This document shows positions 54,886 to 64,000 of a DNA stretch of 64,000 nt, piece after piece. The translations under genes and the position numbers were made by a program. Source of the stretch: Limnephilus marmoratus (taxonomy: Eukaryota > Arthropoda > Insecta > Trichoptera > Limnephilidae); NCBI GenBank assembly GCA_917880885.1, contig OU862934.1, forward strand, positions 32,100,734 through 32,164,733, written 5' to 3'. Under the pieces are notes generated by a model that was given only the letters and a program-made list of their open reading frames with translations, did no database searches and was not told the DNA's origin. How positions within the stretch are numbered: position 1 is the first letter of the stretch; every line of letters begins with the position of its first letter.

Positions 54886-55385
54886 ACCCGACAATTCGTC
54901 CTGCGACAGTTCATCCGGCCGCCGACAGTTCATCCTGCCGACAGTTCATCCTGCCGACAGTTCATCCCGCCGACAATTTATCCGGCGACAATTCATCCTG
55001 CCTGATCATTTAGAAGATTTTTATTAAGTAAGTTTGCAAAGAGGATATACGGCCGTACAACCAAAATCGATATACTTATATCTGAAGGCATCTTGATTGG
55101 AAATCCGCTGTAAAAATATTTTTACTAACAATAATTTCGACTCTCCGAAGAAGCATGCGTGAATAACAAAATACGACATACTTATACTGATAGGTTTTAC
55201 GTATAGGTTAGGTTAGGTTATGTCAGGTTAGGTTAGGTTGAATTGTCAGGATGAATTGTCGCCGGATGAATTGTCGGCGGGATGAACTGTCGGCAGGATG
55301 AACTGTCGGCAGGATGAACTGTCGGCCGGATGAACTATCGCAGGATGAACTGTCGCCGGATGAATTGTCGCAGGATGAACTGTCA
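54886..55385. repeat. inverted pair of 15-16-bp arrays around a TTAGG run
   Basis: The left array (54888-55005) repeats GACAGTTCATCCTGCC-like units; the right array (55238-55385) repeats the complement, GGATGAACTGTCGGCA. Between them is AGGTTAGGTTAGGTT (55203-55240), the arthropod telomere repeat. Confidence 0.85.
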
Positions 55386-55394
55386 TGGAACCCT

Positions 55395-55660
55395 CCAAAC
55401 AAAACGTCTAATTTTTGATCAAATCCTATTATTTAAAATTCTAAATATTGGCCTGGACTCACCAGAACTTACCAATTTAATACATTTTCATATTCCATTA
55501 AGATCAACCCCACAATCAGATTTATTTTATTAACCCTCATGTAGAACAAATATTAGAAAAAAATACCCCGATTCCTCGTGTACGTGCACAATATAATACA
55601 AAATTTCCCAGCATTTACATTTTTAGTAATAACCTGAAGAAATATCGATAAGAAGTAAAC
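55395..55660 (+). pseudogene. jockey-like LINE C-terminal fragment
   Basis: Reads RLIFDQILLFKILNIGLDSP then IHFHIPLRSTPQSDLF, aligning with DRRTFTDLVFLYKILND and the next section of the LINE at 33353. The frame ends at 55533; the remainder is frame-shifted and ends near TTACATTTTTAGTAATAACC. Confidence 0.7.
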
Positions 55661-56507
55661 TCGTGTGATCGATTATTAATATGAGAGTATAGAATGTATC
55701 GGGAGCATCTCCTATCCTTTTCCTATATTCCTCTTCCTCTCCTCTTCCTATAACCCAAAATTAATTTTAAGATATTAATACTTCATTTCCAATTTAAGAG
55801 GGCATTACCGGAGAAAACCAGAAATATGTCATTTTCAAATCAGATTTTAGACGTATTGACTCTTTTCCACATAAAATTATAAATGGATTTCGAAAGATTG
55901 TTCTTTTATCTAGCATTCGCATGTAATAAATTTTGAGAATTTTTTTAAAATTTTTAGTATAATAAGGTTATTCCATAGGTCGTTGGCAGATTTGTTAAAT
56001 TTTCAAAAAAGATTTTATATTATACCACACCCATTTCAAATAATATAATCATGCAGTAAAATAAATCAATACATTATCTAACAAACGCATGTTTTAGAAT
56101 TTTAATTTTAGTTTCAATAAATACATTTAAAAATATGTACGTACGAGTACATGTGTTTCTTGACGAAAATTGGTCCATTTGTGTATTTATTTGCGCACTT
56201 ACAAACTAATATATTTCAGATTTTTTTTACATTCTAATTAAATTTAGACGTTATTGAAAAATGATTAATACTTATAATCAAAAAATAATTACAAAAAGTA
56301 CATTATTTTAATAGTTTTATCATCACGCCTTTCAGCATTTTTGGATGAAGGTATAAATTAAAGCTAATTTGGATTGAAATAAATTCGATATTGGGTTATA
56401 ATTTTAAAAAGCTTGTACGGAGAATAATTAATCTTTCTCATTGTAACCGCCCTGCACGATCGTAAGAACAACTTTCGACGAAATGTGGATTTTCGTCCGC
56501 TGGCTGG
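55661..56507. other. no gene recognised
   Basis: AT-rich with no open frame of interest. Confidence 0.4.
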
Positions 56508-56531
56508 TTAAACGCTCTTAAGAGCGTTTAA
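56508..56531. repeat. 24-bp perfect palindrome
   Basis: TTAAACGCTCTT followed at once by its reverse complement. No loop. Confidence 0.9.
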
Positions 56532-56534
56532 CGT

Positions 56535-56752
56535 AATGAAATAAAAAATAACTTTGTAACCACGATTTATTTATTTAATTTTTTAATACCGACCGGTTTT
56601 GCTTAACACCAGAATCTTTAGGGTATAAAATTAAACTGATTTTATTTTCATTTTAATTTTAATCAGTTTAATTTTGAAGATGCTTGTATTAAGCAAAACC
56701 GGTAGGTATTTAAAAAAATCTTGGTTACAAAGTTATTGTTTTATTTCAGTTA
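56535..56752. mobile_element. palindromic Penelope-type repeat, hammerhead core decayed
   Basis: Arms AATGAAATAA...CTTTGTAACC to ACCGACCGGTTTTGCTTAA and their complement. The right arm reads TTGAAGA, GCTTGTATTAAGC (stem GCTT/AAGC), AAAA, CCGGTA. The sequence is a sibling of the element at 19720. Confidence 0.65.
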
Positions 56753-56832
56753 ATGTGTCAAACCACAAAGCTGCTTTCTACCAAAATATTACAAAAAAAA
56801 TATACATAACTGATTATTATGTTAGGAGCATA

Positions 56833-57240
56833 ATACCGCCGCCCTAGGAACCATTTATTGGTTTACCAACGTCTCTACCATAGGTTGCCCCAAGGGGTTT
56901 ACCAAGTGGTGACTTAGCAGGACGTTCGGGTTCACGGGATGAGGATTATCACGGTCTTGATGGCGGACGCGTTTGTCCACCTACTGCGAGGCGGGCCGTA
57001 TCGTAAGAGACTGGTTAAGAGAGACTAATTGACTTCTTTAGCCGACCCTTCACCTTGCACCGCATTAAAAGGGTGGATTCATGCGTCCGTCACTCCTGGA
57101 TACACTGTCTCCCAGATTCCTACCCATACCTAATACCTTTTTCCTTCCCAGAACTTCCTCTTCTTTCTTTCCACGGAAATACCGACCACATGGCATCCCC
57201 AACGATGACACAAACCTTGAGGGAATTTTTTTCCGCAGGG
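56833..57240 (+). mobile_element. SINE B, near full length
   Basis: Head CCGCCGCCCTAGGAACC, middle GGATTCATGCGTCCGTCACTCC, tail AATACCGACCACATGGCATCCC, GATGACACAAACCTTGAGGGA. Confidence 0.75.
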
Positions 57241-57245
57241 CCTCC

Positions 57246-57385
57246 TTTTTTATGTGTACCTCACAAGAGTCCCATCTGCTCCCGTCTGGAGCCAATGAGA
57301 CTATGATCTTTCCAAGGGGGGTATATTGTGTATAAGGTAGGGGGGAGGGAAAGGAGATGTGGGAGAGGAAGGTAGGGAATCTGGG
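57246..57385 (-). mobile_element. SINE C tail fragment
   Basis: TGTACCTCACAAGAGTCCCATCTGC, GTCTGGAGCCAATGAG and GGAGGGAAAGGAGATG. Confidence 0.65.
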
Positions 57386-57423
57386 GTTCAGTATGTCCTG
57401 ATCATCCGCCTTCAAGACCTAGA

Positions 57424-57459
57424 CAAACCTCACCCCATGAACCCATGGGGTGAGGTTTG
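57424..57459. repeat. hairpin from inverted SINE B scraps
   Basis: 16-bp perfect arms with a 4-base loop (57440-57443). The arm CAAACCTCACCCCATG is SINE B sequence, present here in both orientations. Confidence 0.85.
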
Positions 57460-58091
57460 GTTGATATCTCTCAATAGATTACCAATATCACTGTCCTATC
57501 TGGGGTCTAGGAGTCGATGACGTCAATTTTCTTTCTAATTGATAAAAAAATACACTTCTAGATATAATCCGTACAGTGGTTTTCAATAATTGCATTTTGA
57601 CTCCTTCCAAAATACTGCAGCTGAAAATTTAAAACACTTTTGTTCAAATTCTCAACAAATTACAATAATATTCCGAATTCAATTTGAACTTCTACAATCA
57701 CATTCGAAACTCTCTTTACCCCCCCCCCCCCCCCTCTTCCCACCGTGTAGTATTATTGTTTGTTCTGAATGTGCCGCACACTTTGGGGGCACCCGGTATC
57801 GCCCGCTGTACTACTGTGTTTCGGTTGTTAACGGCTCACGGCACACCCGGTAGGGGCAACTTCGGCATTGTGTGTTCGGGTGAAGTTTGCGGAACACCCG
57901 GTAGTTTTGAATAAATTATCACTGTACGAAATAGCCGGGTGGTTATGCAGAAAGTTTCTTATAGTTTGTTCATGAATGCGTACTTCGCTTTTACAATACC
58001 TGGATTCAATGGGATTAAAATTAAACAACCAATCGATAGATGGCGTAGAGATTCTGTTACTCGATTGTGGGTAGGGAACTTTTTTTGGAAC
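57460..58091. other. no gene; poly-C and GC-rich patch
   Basis: A run of 17 C at 57718-57734 and a GC-rich patch 57760-57910 in which GG(C/A)ACACCCGGTA-like sequence recurs three times. Open frames are short and unrecognised. Confidence 0.4.
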
Positions 58092-58600
58092 GCCGTTGGC
58101 ACCAACAAAAAACTGTCCAAAGAAGCGAAGCTAGCCGTCCATAATGGAGTACTGGCATCTACCCTGATGTATGGCAGTGAGGCATGGAACTGGTAGAGGA
58201 AGGATGAAAGTAGACTGAATGCTGTAGAAATGAAATCCCTGAGACGTATGTGTGGTAAAACCATGTACGATCGTATGAGAAACGTGGAGATCCGCAAAAA
58301 ATGCATCGCTCATTTATATGTAATGAGTAAGATTAAGTAAACAACGCTTCGATGGTTTGGGCATGTAGAGCGAATGAATGAGGAAAGACGTGTAAGGAGA
58401 ATATATGACGCAAATGTGAATGCTAGAAGACGTCGGGGACATGGCACGACCAAGTGAATCAGATACTTGAGTCAGACCATTTCAAGAGTCAGAATAATAG
58501 AAGAGCTTGTATGAGACGGTGTATGAATGTGAACGAGGCAAGGAGAGTTTGGCGTTCCGTCCTCTCTGCCTACCCCTGCGGAGAAACGGCGTGATGGTTT
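58092..58600 (+). pseudogene. GTTA-tailed-family LINE C-terminal fragment
   Basis: Reads GTNKKLSKEAKLAVHNGVLA, LMYGSEAWNW and then a TAG stop, AVEMKSLRRMCGKTMYDRMR, RWFGHVERMNEERRVRRIYD and the end SSLPTPAEKRRDG in a shifted frame. The GTTA tail is missing. Best preserved copy of this section in the window. Confidence 0.85.
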
Positions 58601-58604
58601 TTTT

Positions 58605-58735
58605 AGGGAAAATAGGAGAGGAAGTTCTGGAAATGAAAAGGTACGAGGAGTGAGTAGGAATCTGGGGGTCAATGTGTCCAGGAATGACGTACATACGAAT
58701 CCATCCACTGCGGTGGAAGTCGGTGGGTTGAGAGA
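58605..58735 (-). mobile_element. SINE B, middle fragment
   Basis: GGAGAGGAAGTTCTGGAAATG through GGGGGTCAATGTGTCCAGGA to CCATCCACTGCGGTGG. Confidence 0.65.
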
Positions 58736-58756
58736 GACCATTTTTTTTTCTAAATA

Positions 58757-58893
58757 TGAATACCTCACAAAAGTCCTAGCTGCTCCCGTCTGGAGCCAGA
58801 GAGACTATGTCATCCCCAATTGGGGTATGTTGTGAGGCTTAAAGTAGTGGGGAGGGGAAGGAGATGGGGTAAAGGAAGGTGGAAAAGTACCAG
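58757..58893 (-). mobile_element. SINE C tail fragment
   Basis: ATGAATACCTCACAAAAGTCC through ATCCCCAATTGGGGTATG to GGAAAAGTACC, where the satellite begins. Confidence 0.7.
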
Positions 58894-59930
58894 AAATTTT
58901 GGATTCTTACTAAGAATCATGATCTGTACGCGAGTCTATTAAAAAATCTTCCAAAAAAATAATTGTTTAAAAAAATACCGTTTTACGGGCGCGTTGTAAC
59001 AACCCTTGTAGTCGATCATAACTTAGACCCTATGGCACCAAGCCTACTGAAATTTTGGATTCTTACTAAGAATCATATTCTGTACATGAAACAATGAAAA
59101 AAATCTGCCAAAAAAAGAATTTATTAAAAATCATTGTTTTAGATCTTGGGGTCGATCGTTTTAGCACTTGGGGTTGGGCGTTTTAACACTTGGGTTCAGT
59201 CAAAATTTCTTCCCTATGGCACCGATAACCGATACGGCTGATATTTTGGATTCTTACTAGGAATCATGGTCTGTACATGAATCATTTAAAAAATCTTCCA
59301 AAAGAATATTTATTCCAAAAATTAACATTTAACGGCGCGGTGTAACAACACTTTTGATCGATGATAACGTAGACCCAATTGCACCGAGCCGACTGAAAGT
59401 TTCGATTCTTACTAAGAATCATAATTCTGTACATGAAATGATGAAAAAATCTGCCAAAAAAAGAATTTATTAAAAATCGTTGTTTTAGATCTTGGGGTCG
59501 GTCGTTTTAGCACTTGGGGTCGGGCGTTTTAACACTTGGGTTCAGTCAAAACTTCTTCCCTATGGCACCGATATGGCTGGCATTTTGGATTCTTACTAAG
59601 AATCTGTACACGAATCATTTAAAAAATCTTCCAAAGGATATTTATTCCAAAAATGACGTTTAACAGCGCGGTATTACTTCACTTTTGATCGATGATAACG
59701 TAGACCCTATTGCACCGAGCCGACTGAAAGTTTCGATTCTTACTAAGAATCATGTTCTGTACACGAATCAATAAAAAAATCTGCAAAATGAAGAATTTTA
59801 ATAAAAATTATCGTTTCAACACTTGGGGTCGGTCGTTTTAACACTTGCGGTCGGTCATAAGTTCGGCCCTACGGCACCGATTGCTGCGAGCATTCCCGGC
59901 ACCCATTTTGCGCTGACTTTAGTCGAAAAA
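58893..59930. repeat. satellite DNA with dimeric higher-order unit of about 340 bp
   Basis: Six monomers marked by GATTCTTACTAAGAATC begin at about 58901, 59057, 59248, 59403, 59587 and 59734. Spacings alternate between about 150 and 187 bases. Alternate monomers match best, so the true unit is a dimer. The 17-base mark is a perfect inverted repeat around one base. One monomer type carries CTTGGGGTCGGTCGTTTTA-like sub-repeats. Confidence 0.9.
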
Positions 59931-60222
59931 AGAGATTTTCTTTTAAAAAATTGTATATTTTCTCGTTTAGAGGTTATTTGAATTTTTTTTCACATTCCTT
60001 CTTGGATTTATTTTCAGCTTTGTTTGGTGCGAAATAAAGAATTTGTGAAATTTACAAAGTCCGAAATAATTTTTTATCTATATTAGTACCCGTGTTAAAT
60101 GAGAGTTATTATTATAACAATTTTGCAAAAGATAATTAATGTAAGAAATTATCACTTAAAATATTATTTTACTAGCGCAAGACCGTGAAAATAGTCGGAA
60201 TTTGTGATCTTGATAATCAATT

Positions 60223-60511
60223 ACAGTAGTATGCGAAATCTTGACATATCATTTATTGTCTGAAATATTAACAAAATACTTACAATTACAGTAGTATGCG
60301 AAATCTTGACATATCATTTATTGTCTGAAATATTAACAAAACACTTACGTGATTGTTTGAAATCTTGACAAATCAATTAAAAGCAAGTCTGAAATTTTGA
60401 AATTTCGATTACGGGCTTGTTTGAAATCTTAATGAATCGATTACAGGATTGTCTGAAACCTTTACAAATCAATTGCAGGATTATCTGAAACCTTGACAAA
60501 TCAATTATTTA
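60223..60511. repeat. tandem repeat, about 35-bp units with a 65-bp dimer
   Basis: Units of TGTCTGAAA(T)CTTGACAAATCAATTACAGG type. The first two 65-bp units (60223 and 60288) are nearly identical. The array stops at 60511 and similar units resume at 63433. Confidence 0.8.
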
Positions 60512-60600
60512 TTTATCGTAGATAGCAAACACTTTGTGGCTTGACATTATATAGAATGAAAAAAGTACTTTGTTTAAAAACCACTTATTTTTATTTATAT

Positions 60601-60642
60601 TCTTCGACCGGTTTCGGTTAAACTCAACCTTCTTCAGAACAA
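60601..60642 (-). ncRNA. hammerhead ribozyme-like motif, left arm
   Basis: Minus strand: CTGAAGA (60637-60631), stem II GGTTG/TAACC around AGTT (one G-T pair), GAAA, and ACCGGTC to 60606. The core is intact; stem I pairs over only two bases. Confidence 0.55.
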
Positions 60643-60680
60643 TTAACTTATAAACTTATGACAATAAACTTATAAGTTTA

Positions 60681-60722
60681 TTGTCCTGAAGAAGGTTGAG
60701 TTCAACCGAAACCGGTCGACGA
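60681..60722 (+). ncRNA. hammerhead ribozyme-like motif, right arm
   Basis: Plus strand: stem I TTGTC / GACGA (60681-60685 with 60718-60722), CTGAAGA matching the invariant CUGANGA (60686-60692), stem II GGTTG/CAACC with loop AGTT, GAAA (60708-60711), minimal stem III ACC/GGT (60711-60716) and the cleavage-site C at 60717. All invariant positions are present. A loop-less stem III is a known feature of Penelope-type hammerheads, which are thought to act best as dimers. Confidence 0.7.
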
Positions 60723-60768
60723 ATATAAATAAAAATGAGTGGTTTTTAAACTAAGTACTTTTTCATTC

Positions 60769-60776
<8 letters not shown>

Positions 60777-60799
<23 letters not shown>

Positions 60800-62078
60800 A
60801 CACGCCCTGATGGGCTTTTATATTATAATTTATAAGTTGAGTAACAAACAATGAAGAAAATATAATACAATGAGAAAAGAAAATACACAAAACAGTGTAA
60901 CACCAAAACAAATAATAAAATAAAAATACATTTTATGTAAAAATGATAAGAAGTCTCATATTCAATATAAACAAAAATTGAAGAAATTATGTAAATCTAT
61001 TTGTGCCTAGAAGAATAAAAGTGATAAAATATACAACGTTTATACTGATTAGTTTTAAGATGAAATATATCACCTAGATTAGAATATTTATTTCCGAGAC
61101 TGTGAAGTCTCGGAAACGGAGAATTTTGATAAGCTAGTGTCCTGGTGTTATTGAAGTAGAAGGGTAATAAATGTCGACATGATTTTTGGGGAACATGTAT
61201 ATTGATAAATTGAAGTAATTCAGAACAGTCAATTTTGTAATGCAGTATTTTATGTAATAGTATTAAATCAGTGCTTATTCTTCTTTCTGAAAGTTTCAAT
61301 AGAGACGTTTTATCCAGGAGATAATTGTAATCAATGTTTAATATAGGCATATGCAAGTTATAGTTTATAAACCTCAGAAACTTCCGTTGAATCTTTTCAA
61401 TGTTGTCTGAATGAATGTTGTAAAAGGGAGACTATAACGTAGAGTTATATACAAGTTGGCATCTGATAAGGGTTTTATATAACATAATAAATGTGTCTAA
61501 ATCATTGAATCTTTTGCAGCTCTCAAAACAAAACCAAGAGTCTTTAGGGCTTTGTTGATAATATTATTAATATGACATACAAAGGTGAGTTTACTGTCGA
61601 ACATAATGCCTAAATCCATTATTTCACAAACACAATTTAAATTTTTATCATTTAAAGAATACTGAAAAATAATAGGATTATTTATTTTGGAAAAATGAAT
61701 GAACTGACATTTATTTATATTTAATGCTAGTTTGTTAATAGAGCACCATTCAAAAAGATATATCAAGTTAGTTTGAAGTATAATACAATCATTTATGTGG
61801 TTAATCTCTTTATATAGTTTCATGTCATCGGCAAACAGTAGCACATTTATGTCAGTAAATATATCAACAATATCATTTATAAATATAATAAACAAAATGG
61901 GCCCTAAATGGGATCCTTGCGGCACTCCACTTGTTGCTATAAATTTGTAAGACTGTGTGCCATTTATTTTCACACTAAGAATTCTTTTGGACAAATAACT
62001 AACAAACCAATTTAATAAGCTACCATAAACTCCAAGTTTCGCCAATTTATTGATTAGTATTTTGTGACACACCTTTTT
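60777..62078 (-). pseudogene. jockey-like LINE with FADD reverse transcriptase
   Basis: The minus strand is open from 62072 to 61497 (191 residues): HKILINKLAKLGVYGSLLNW, GVPQGSHLGPILFIIFINDI, LLFADDMKLYKEI (FADD codons at 61824-61835), KINNPIIFQYSL and DLGIMFDSKLTFVCHINNI. After a frameshift near 61495 the C-terminus follows (61356-60997), including LSERRISTDLILLHKILH. The copy starts inside the palm domain (5'-truncated) and ends with an AAATA-type tail (60773-60800). Same clade as the LINE at 33284. Two broken frames make it inactive. Confidence 0.9.
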
Positions 62079-62080
62079 TT

Positions 62081-63432
62081 TTCATAAGTTTTTATTCCAG
62101 TAAAAAAGAAAATAACATTTTCACTTACTTAACTAGAATATTGAATTATGTACTTTTTACATTGTATTACATAGTTTTTACATTACATGGTTTTTACATT
62201 TCATAAGCTTAGATTACATTAGATTGCAATACTAACATTTACATGATATTATATTACCATACGATATTATTCACTATCACTACTTTGTTTTTTGTGAATA
62301 AGAATGAAGGCAATTATATAAATTGCCCCCCTCGTAACTAATTGATTGCTTACCGTAGTTAGTATGAATGGTGTTTAAACGTATGTTATCGTGTTGTCGT
62401 GTAAAATGTTTGTGTACTTGGGACGTTTTAATGAATTCTGTGTTTGTTTGTATGAGTTTATTATTTATTTTGTATATAAGGGCACATATATTGTACTCGT
62501 ATAGTTTTCTTAATGTTAGCAGTTTTGTTTCTAAATATACATTTTTTGTGGATGTTTTGGATTCGTAGTGGAATAGTTTTTTGATTATCTTATTTTGAAT
62601 TACCTGTAATTCATTGATGTATGTTTCATACGCATTTCCCCAGATTTCAATCAGGTAATTTAGGTGTGAGTGTACGAGACTATAGTATAAACTTTTTTTT
62701 AATCTAATTGGTAATAGATATGATAACCGGCTAAAAACGCTAATTAAGGGTGTGATTTTATCTTTTACATTTTGAATGTGTTGTTTAAAAGTTAAATGCT
62801 TATCAATGCACAGCCCAAGATATTTTTCCTGTTTCAGGATTTGCAAATCGTTATTTTCAATTTTTAATGGTACATGTGGAGGAATTATTTTACGGTTTGA
62901 ACTTAAAATCATATATCCTGTTTTTTTTATATTCATTGTTAGGATATTTGATTGGAGCCAACCGCAAATTCTTTCTAGGTCACTTTGTGCATTTTTTAGT
63001 AGTATGTTTATATCTTTACCCCAGTAGAATATTGCAGTATCATCTGCATATAAGAAAATTTCACCGTTTAATTCTAATTGCGAAATATCATTGATATAAA
63101 TTTGGAACAGTAGTGGCCCTAGTATGGATCCTTGCGGAACTCCATAGTTTATTGGAAGGTGCTTACTATTTTGATTGTTAATGCTTACGAATTGCTTTCT
63201 GTTGCTAAGATATGATTTGAATAGATTAAGAGCAGGACCAACTACACCTTGTCAAAGGCCTTGCTAAAATCAGTGTATATTGAGTCAACCTGGCACCTGT
63301 TGGCTAAAGATTTAGATATGAAGTTTTCGTATATTAGTAAATTGGTCAGTGTAGATTTATTTGAACAAAAGCCATGTTGGTAGGGAGTTATAATTTTTTT
63401 TATATTTGTGGATATTTTATGGATTACGGAGT
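62081..63432 (-). pseudogene. second jockey-like LINE with YADD reverse transcriptase
   Basis: The minus strand begins in the fingers domain: PYQHGFCSNKSTLTNLLIYE, YTDFSKAFDKV (63445-63242), a one-base frameshift near 63245, then YGVPQGSILGPLLFQIYIND, FLYADDTAIFYWG (YADD codons at 63039-63050), MNIKKTGYMILSS, YLGLCIDKHLTFKQHIQNVK and HLNYLIEIWGNAYETYINEL, ending at 62280. An A run near 62072-62080 is its tail. It differs in sequence from the LINE next to it. Only the one frameshift separates it from a continuous polymerase frame. Confidence 0.9.
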
Positions 63433-63515
63433 TGTCTGAAATCATGACAAAGCACTTATGGTGTTTTCTCTTACCTTGACAAACCTATTACAGATTGCAG
63501 TGGTACCCATACCGC
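63433..63515. repeat. continuation of the 35-bp tandem repeat
   Basis: TTGTCTGAAATCATGACAAAG and CTTACCTTGACAAACCTATTACAG match units of 60223-60511. The two LINEs and the palindrome separate the two parts. Confidence 0.65.
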
Positions 63516-63984
63516 CTCCATAAAAAAAATAGTTAGTTACCATAACTTGGTATTTCTCAAATTCAGTATTCCTCTTTTCTTCAATTATTAATTTCACGTG
63601 ATCACCTAAAAAAATATGTAATAGTCTAACTGACGCCAAGCAGATGGGACCATTGTGTGATATGCTTTCACATTAGCAGTCAAAACAAAACCCCGCCATC
63701 CATATGATTTTTTTTTTGTGACAGCACCCTAATAATTAAACATGGACCATTAAAAATTTCACCGGCTCTATATGGTAACTCTTGTGTGGTCACCACATAA
63801 AAATGATTTAACAACTGCCCCAATTAGAGCATCTACGTATTTAACCCCATAAAACGACCTGGACCGAATTTATGAAGGAATTATGAGGAAAAAACTAATA
63901 ATTCTGTTAATTTATAAAATCTTATTAATTTAATATGCTAAATGAACAATATTACTTTGTTTGAACTACTTGTATATTTATTTA
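63516..63984. other. no gene recognised
   Basis: AT-rich with no open frame of interest. Confidence 0.4.
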
Positions 63985-64000
63985 AAGCCGACCGGTTTCT
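63985..64000. repeat. start of another Penelope-type ACCGGT repeat
   Basis: GCCGACCGGTTTCT at the window edge is the same block that begins the hammerhead-bearing repeats; the rest is outside. Confidence 0.5.

Larger units (their letters stand above)
60550..60771. mobile_element. palindromic Penelope-type element with hammerhead motifs
   Basis: Two arms of about 105 bases are almost exact inverted copies: ATAGAATGAAAAAAGTACTTT, then AAAAACCACT, the CGACCGGTTTCGGTT block and CAACCTTCTTCAG. The complete hammerhead layout is in the right arm, plus strand. Penelope-like retroelements are known to carry minimal hammerhead ribozymes in their terminal repeats, and inverted terminal pieces are usual for them. 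No reverse transcriptase is attached here. Confidence 0.75.

Noticed and set aside
55203..55240. True telomere
   Set aside because: The TTAGG run is only a few units long, interrupted, and embedded between minisatellites in the middle of the window.

Overview
This window looks like repeat-rich intergenic DNA from an arthropod, most likely an insect. The sequence is AT-rich, carries BEL/Pao, jockey/CR1-like, RTE-like and mariner elements plus Penelope-type hammerhead motifs, and contains one short run of the arthropod telomere motif TTAGG (55203-55240). The order cannot be fixed from the sequence. I found no host protein-coding gene that I would defend. Nearly everything with structure is a transposable element, a nested transposable element or a tandem repeat. 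Family letters used here (A, B, C, D, F, G, H) are my own labels.

Layout. At 0.8-8.8 kb a decayed LINE is followed by a jockey-like LINE split by a complete BEL/Pao LTR element (1629-7875, minus strand). The BEL element has paired LTRs, a 5-bp target duplication and a long gag-pol frame, but it has lost the integrase core. At 9-14 kb lie diverged tandem repeats and scraps of short families. At 14.6-17.8 kb two 1.1-kb Helitron-like copies (family A) face each other around a LINE fragment, each with the same SINE-like insert (family B). At 18-31 kb there are TIR elements, palindromes, tRNA-derived SINE copies (C), purine-rich Helitron-like copies (F), a CR1-like LINE 3' end and a mariner-derived MITE. 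At 31-42 kb there are four LINE remnants, a second mariner copy with the same internal deletion, and tRNA-headed composite repeats (D). At 42-58 kb there are regulatory-looking GC-rich patches, three unusual short-period arrays and more B, C and F copies. At 58.9-63.5 kb a dimeric satellite and a second array are followed by a palindrome carrying hammerhead ribozyme motifs and by two LINEs.

How the parts fit together. Layering gives relative ages: BEL entered an existing LINE; SINE B entered Helitron A before A copied itself; LINEs entered the 15-bp and 35-bp arrays; SINE C entered D. SINE B ends in the same tail as a CR1-like LINE, which is the expected parasite-partner relation. The most notable item is the hammerhead-like RNA fold inside palindromic Penelope-type repeats, supported by a stem that changes sequence between copies but keeps its pairing. 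All calls come from reading the sequence; no search or folding program was run, and by-eye boundaries may be off by tens of bases for decayed copies.
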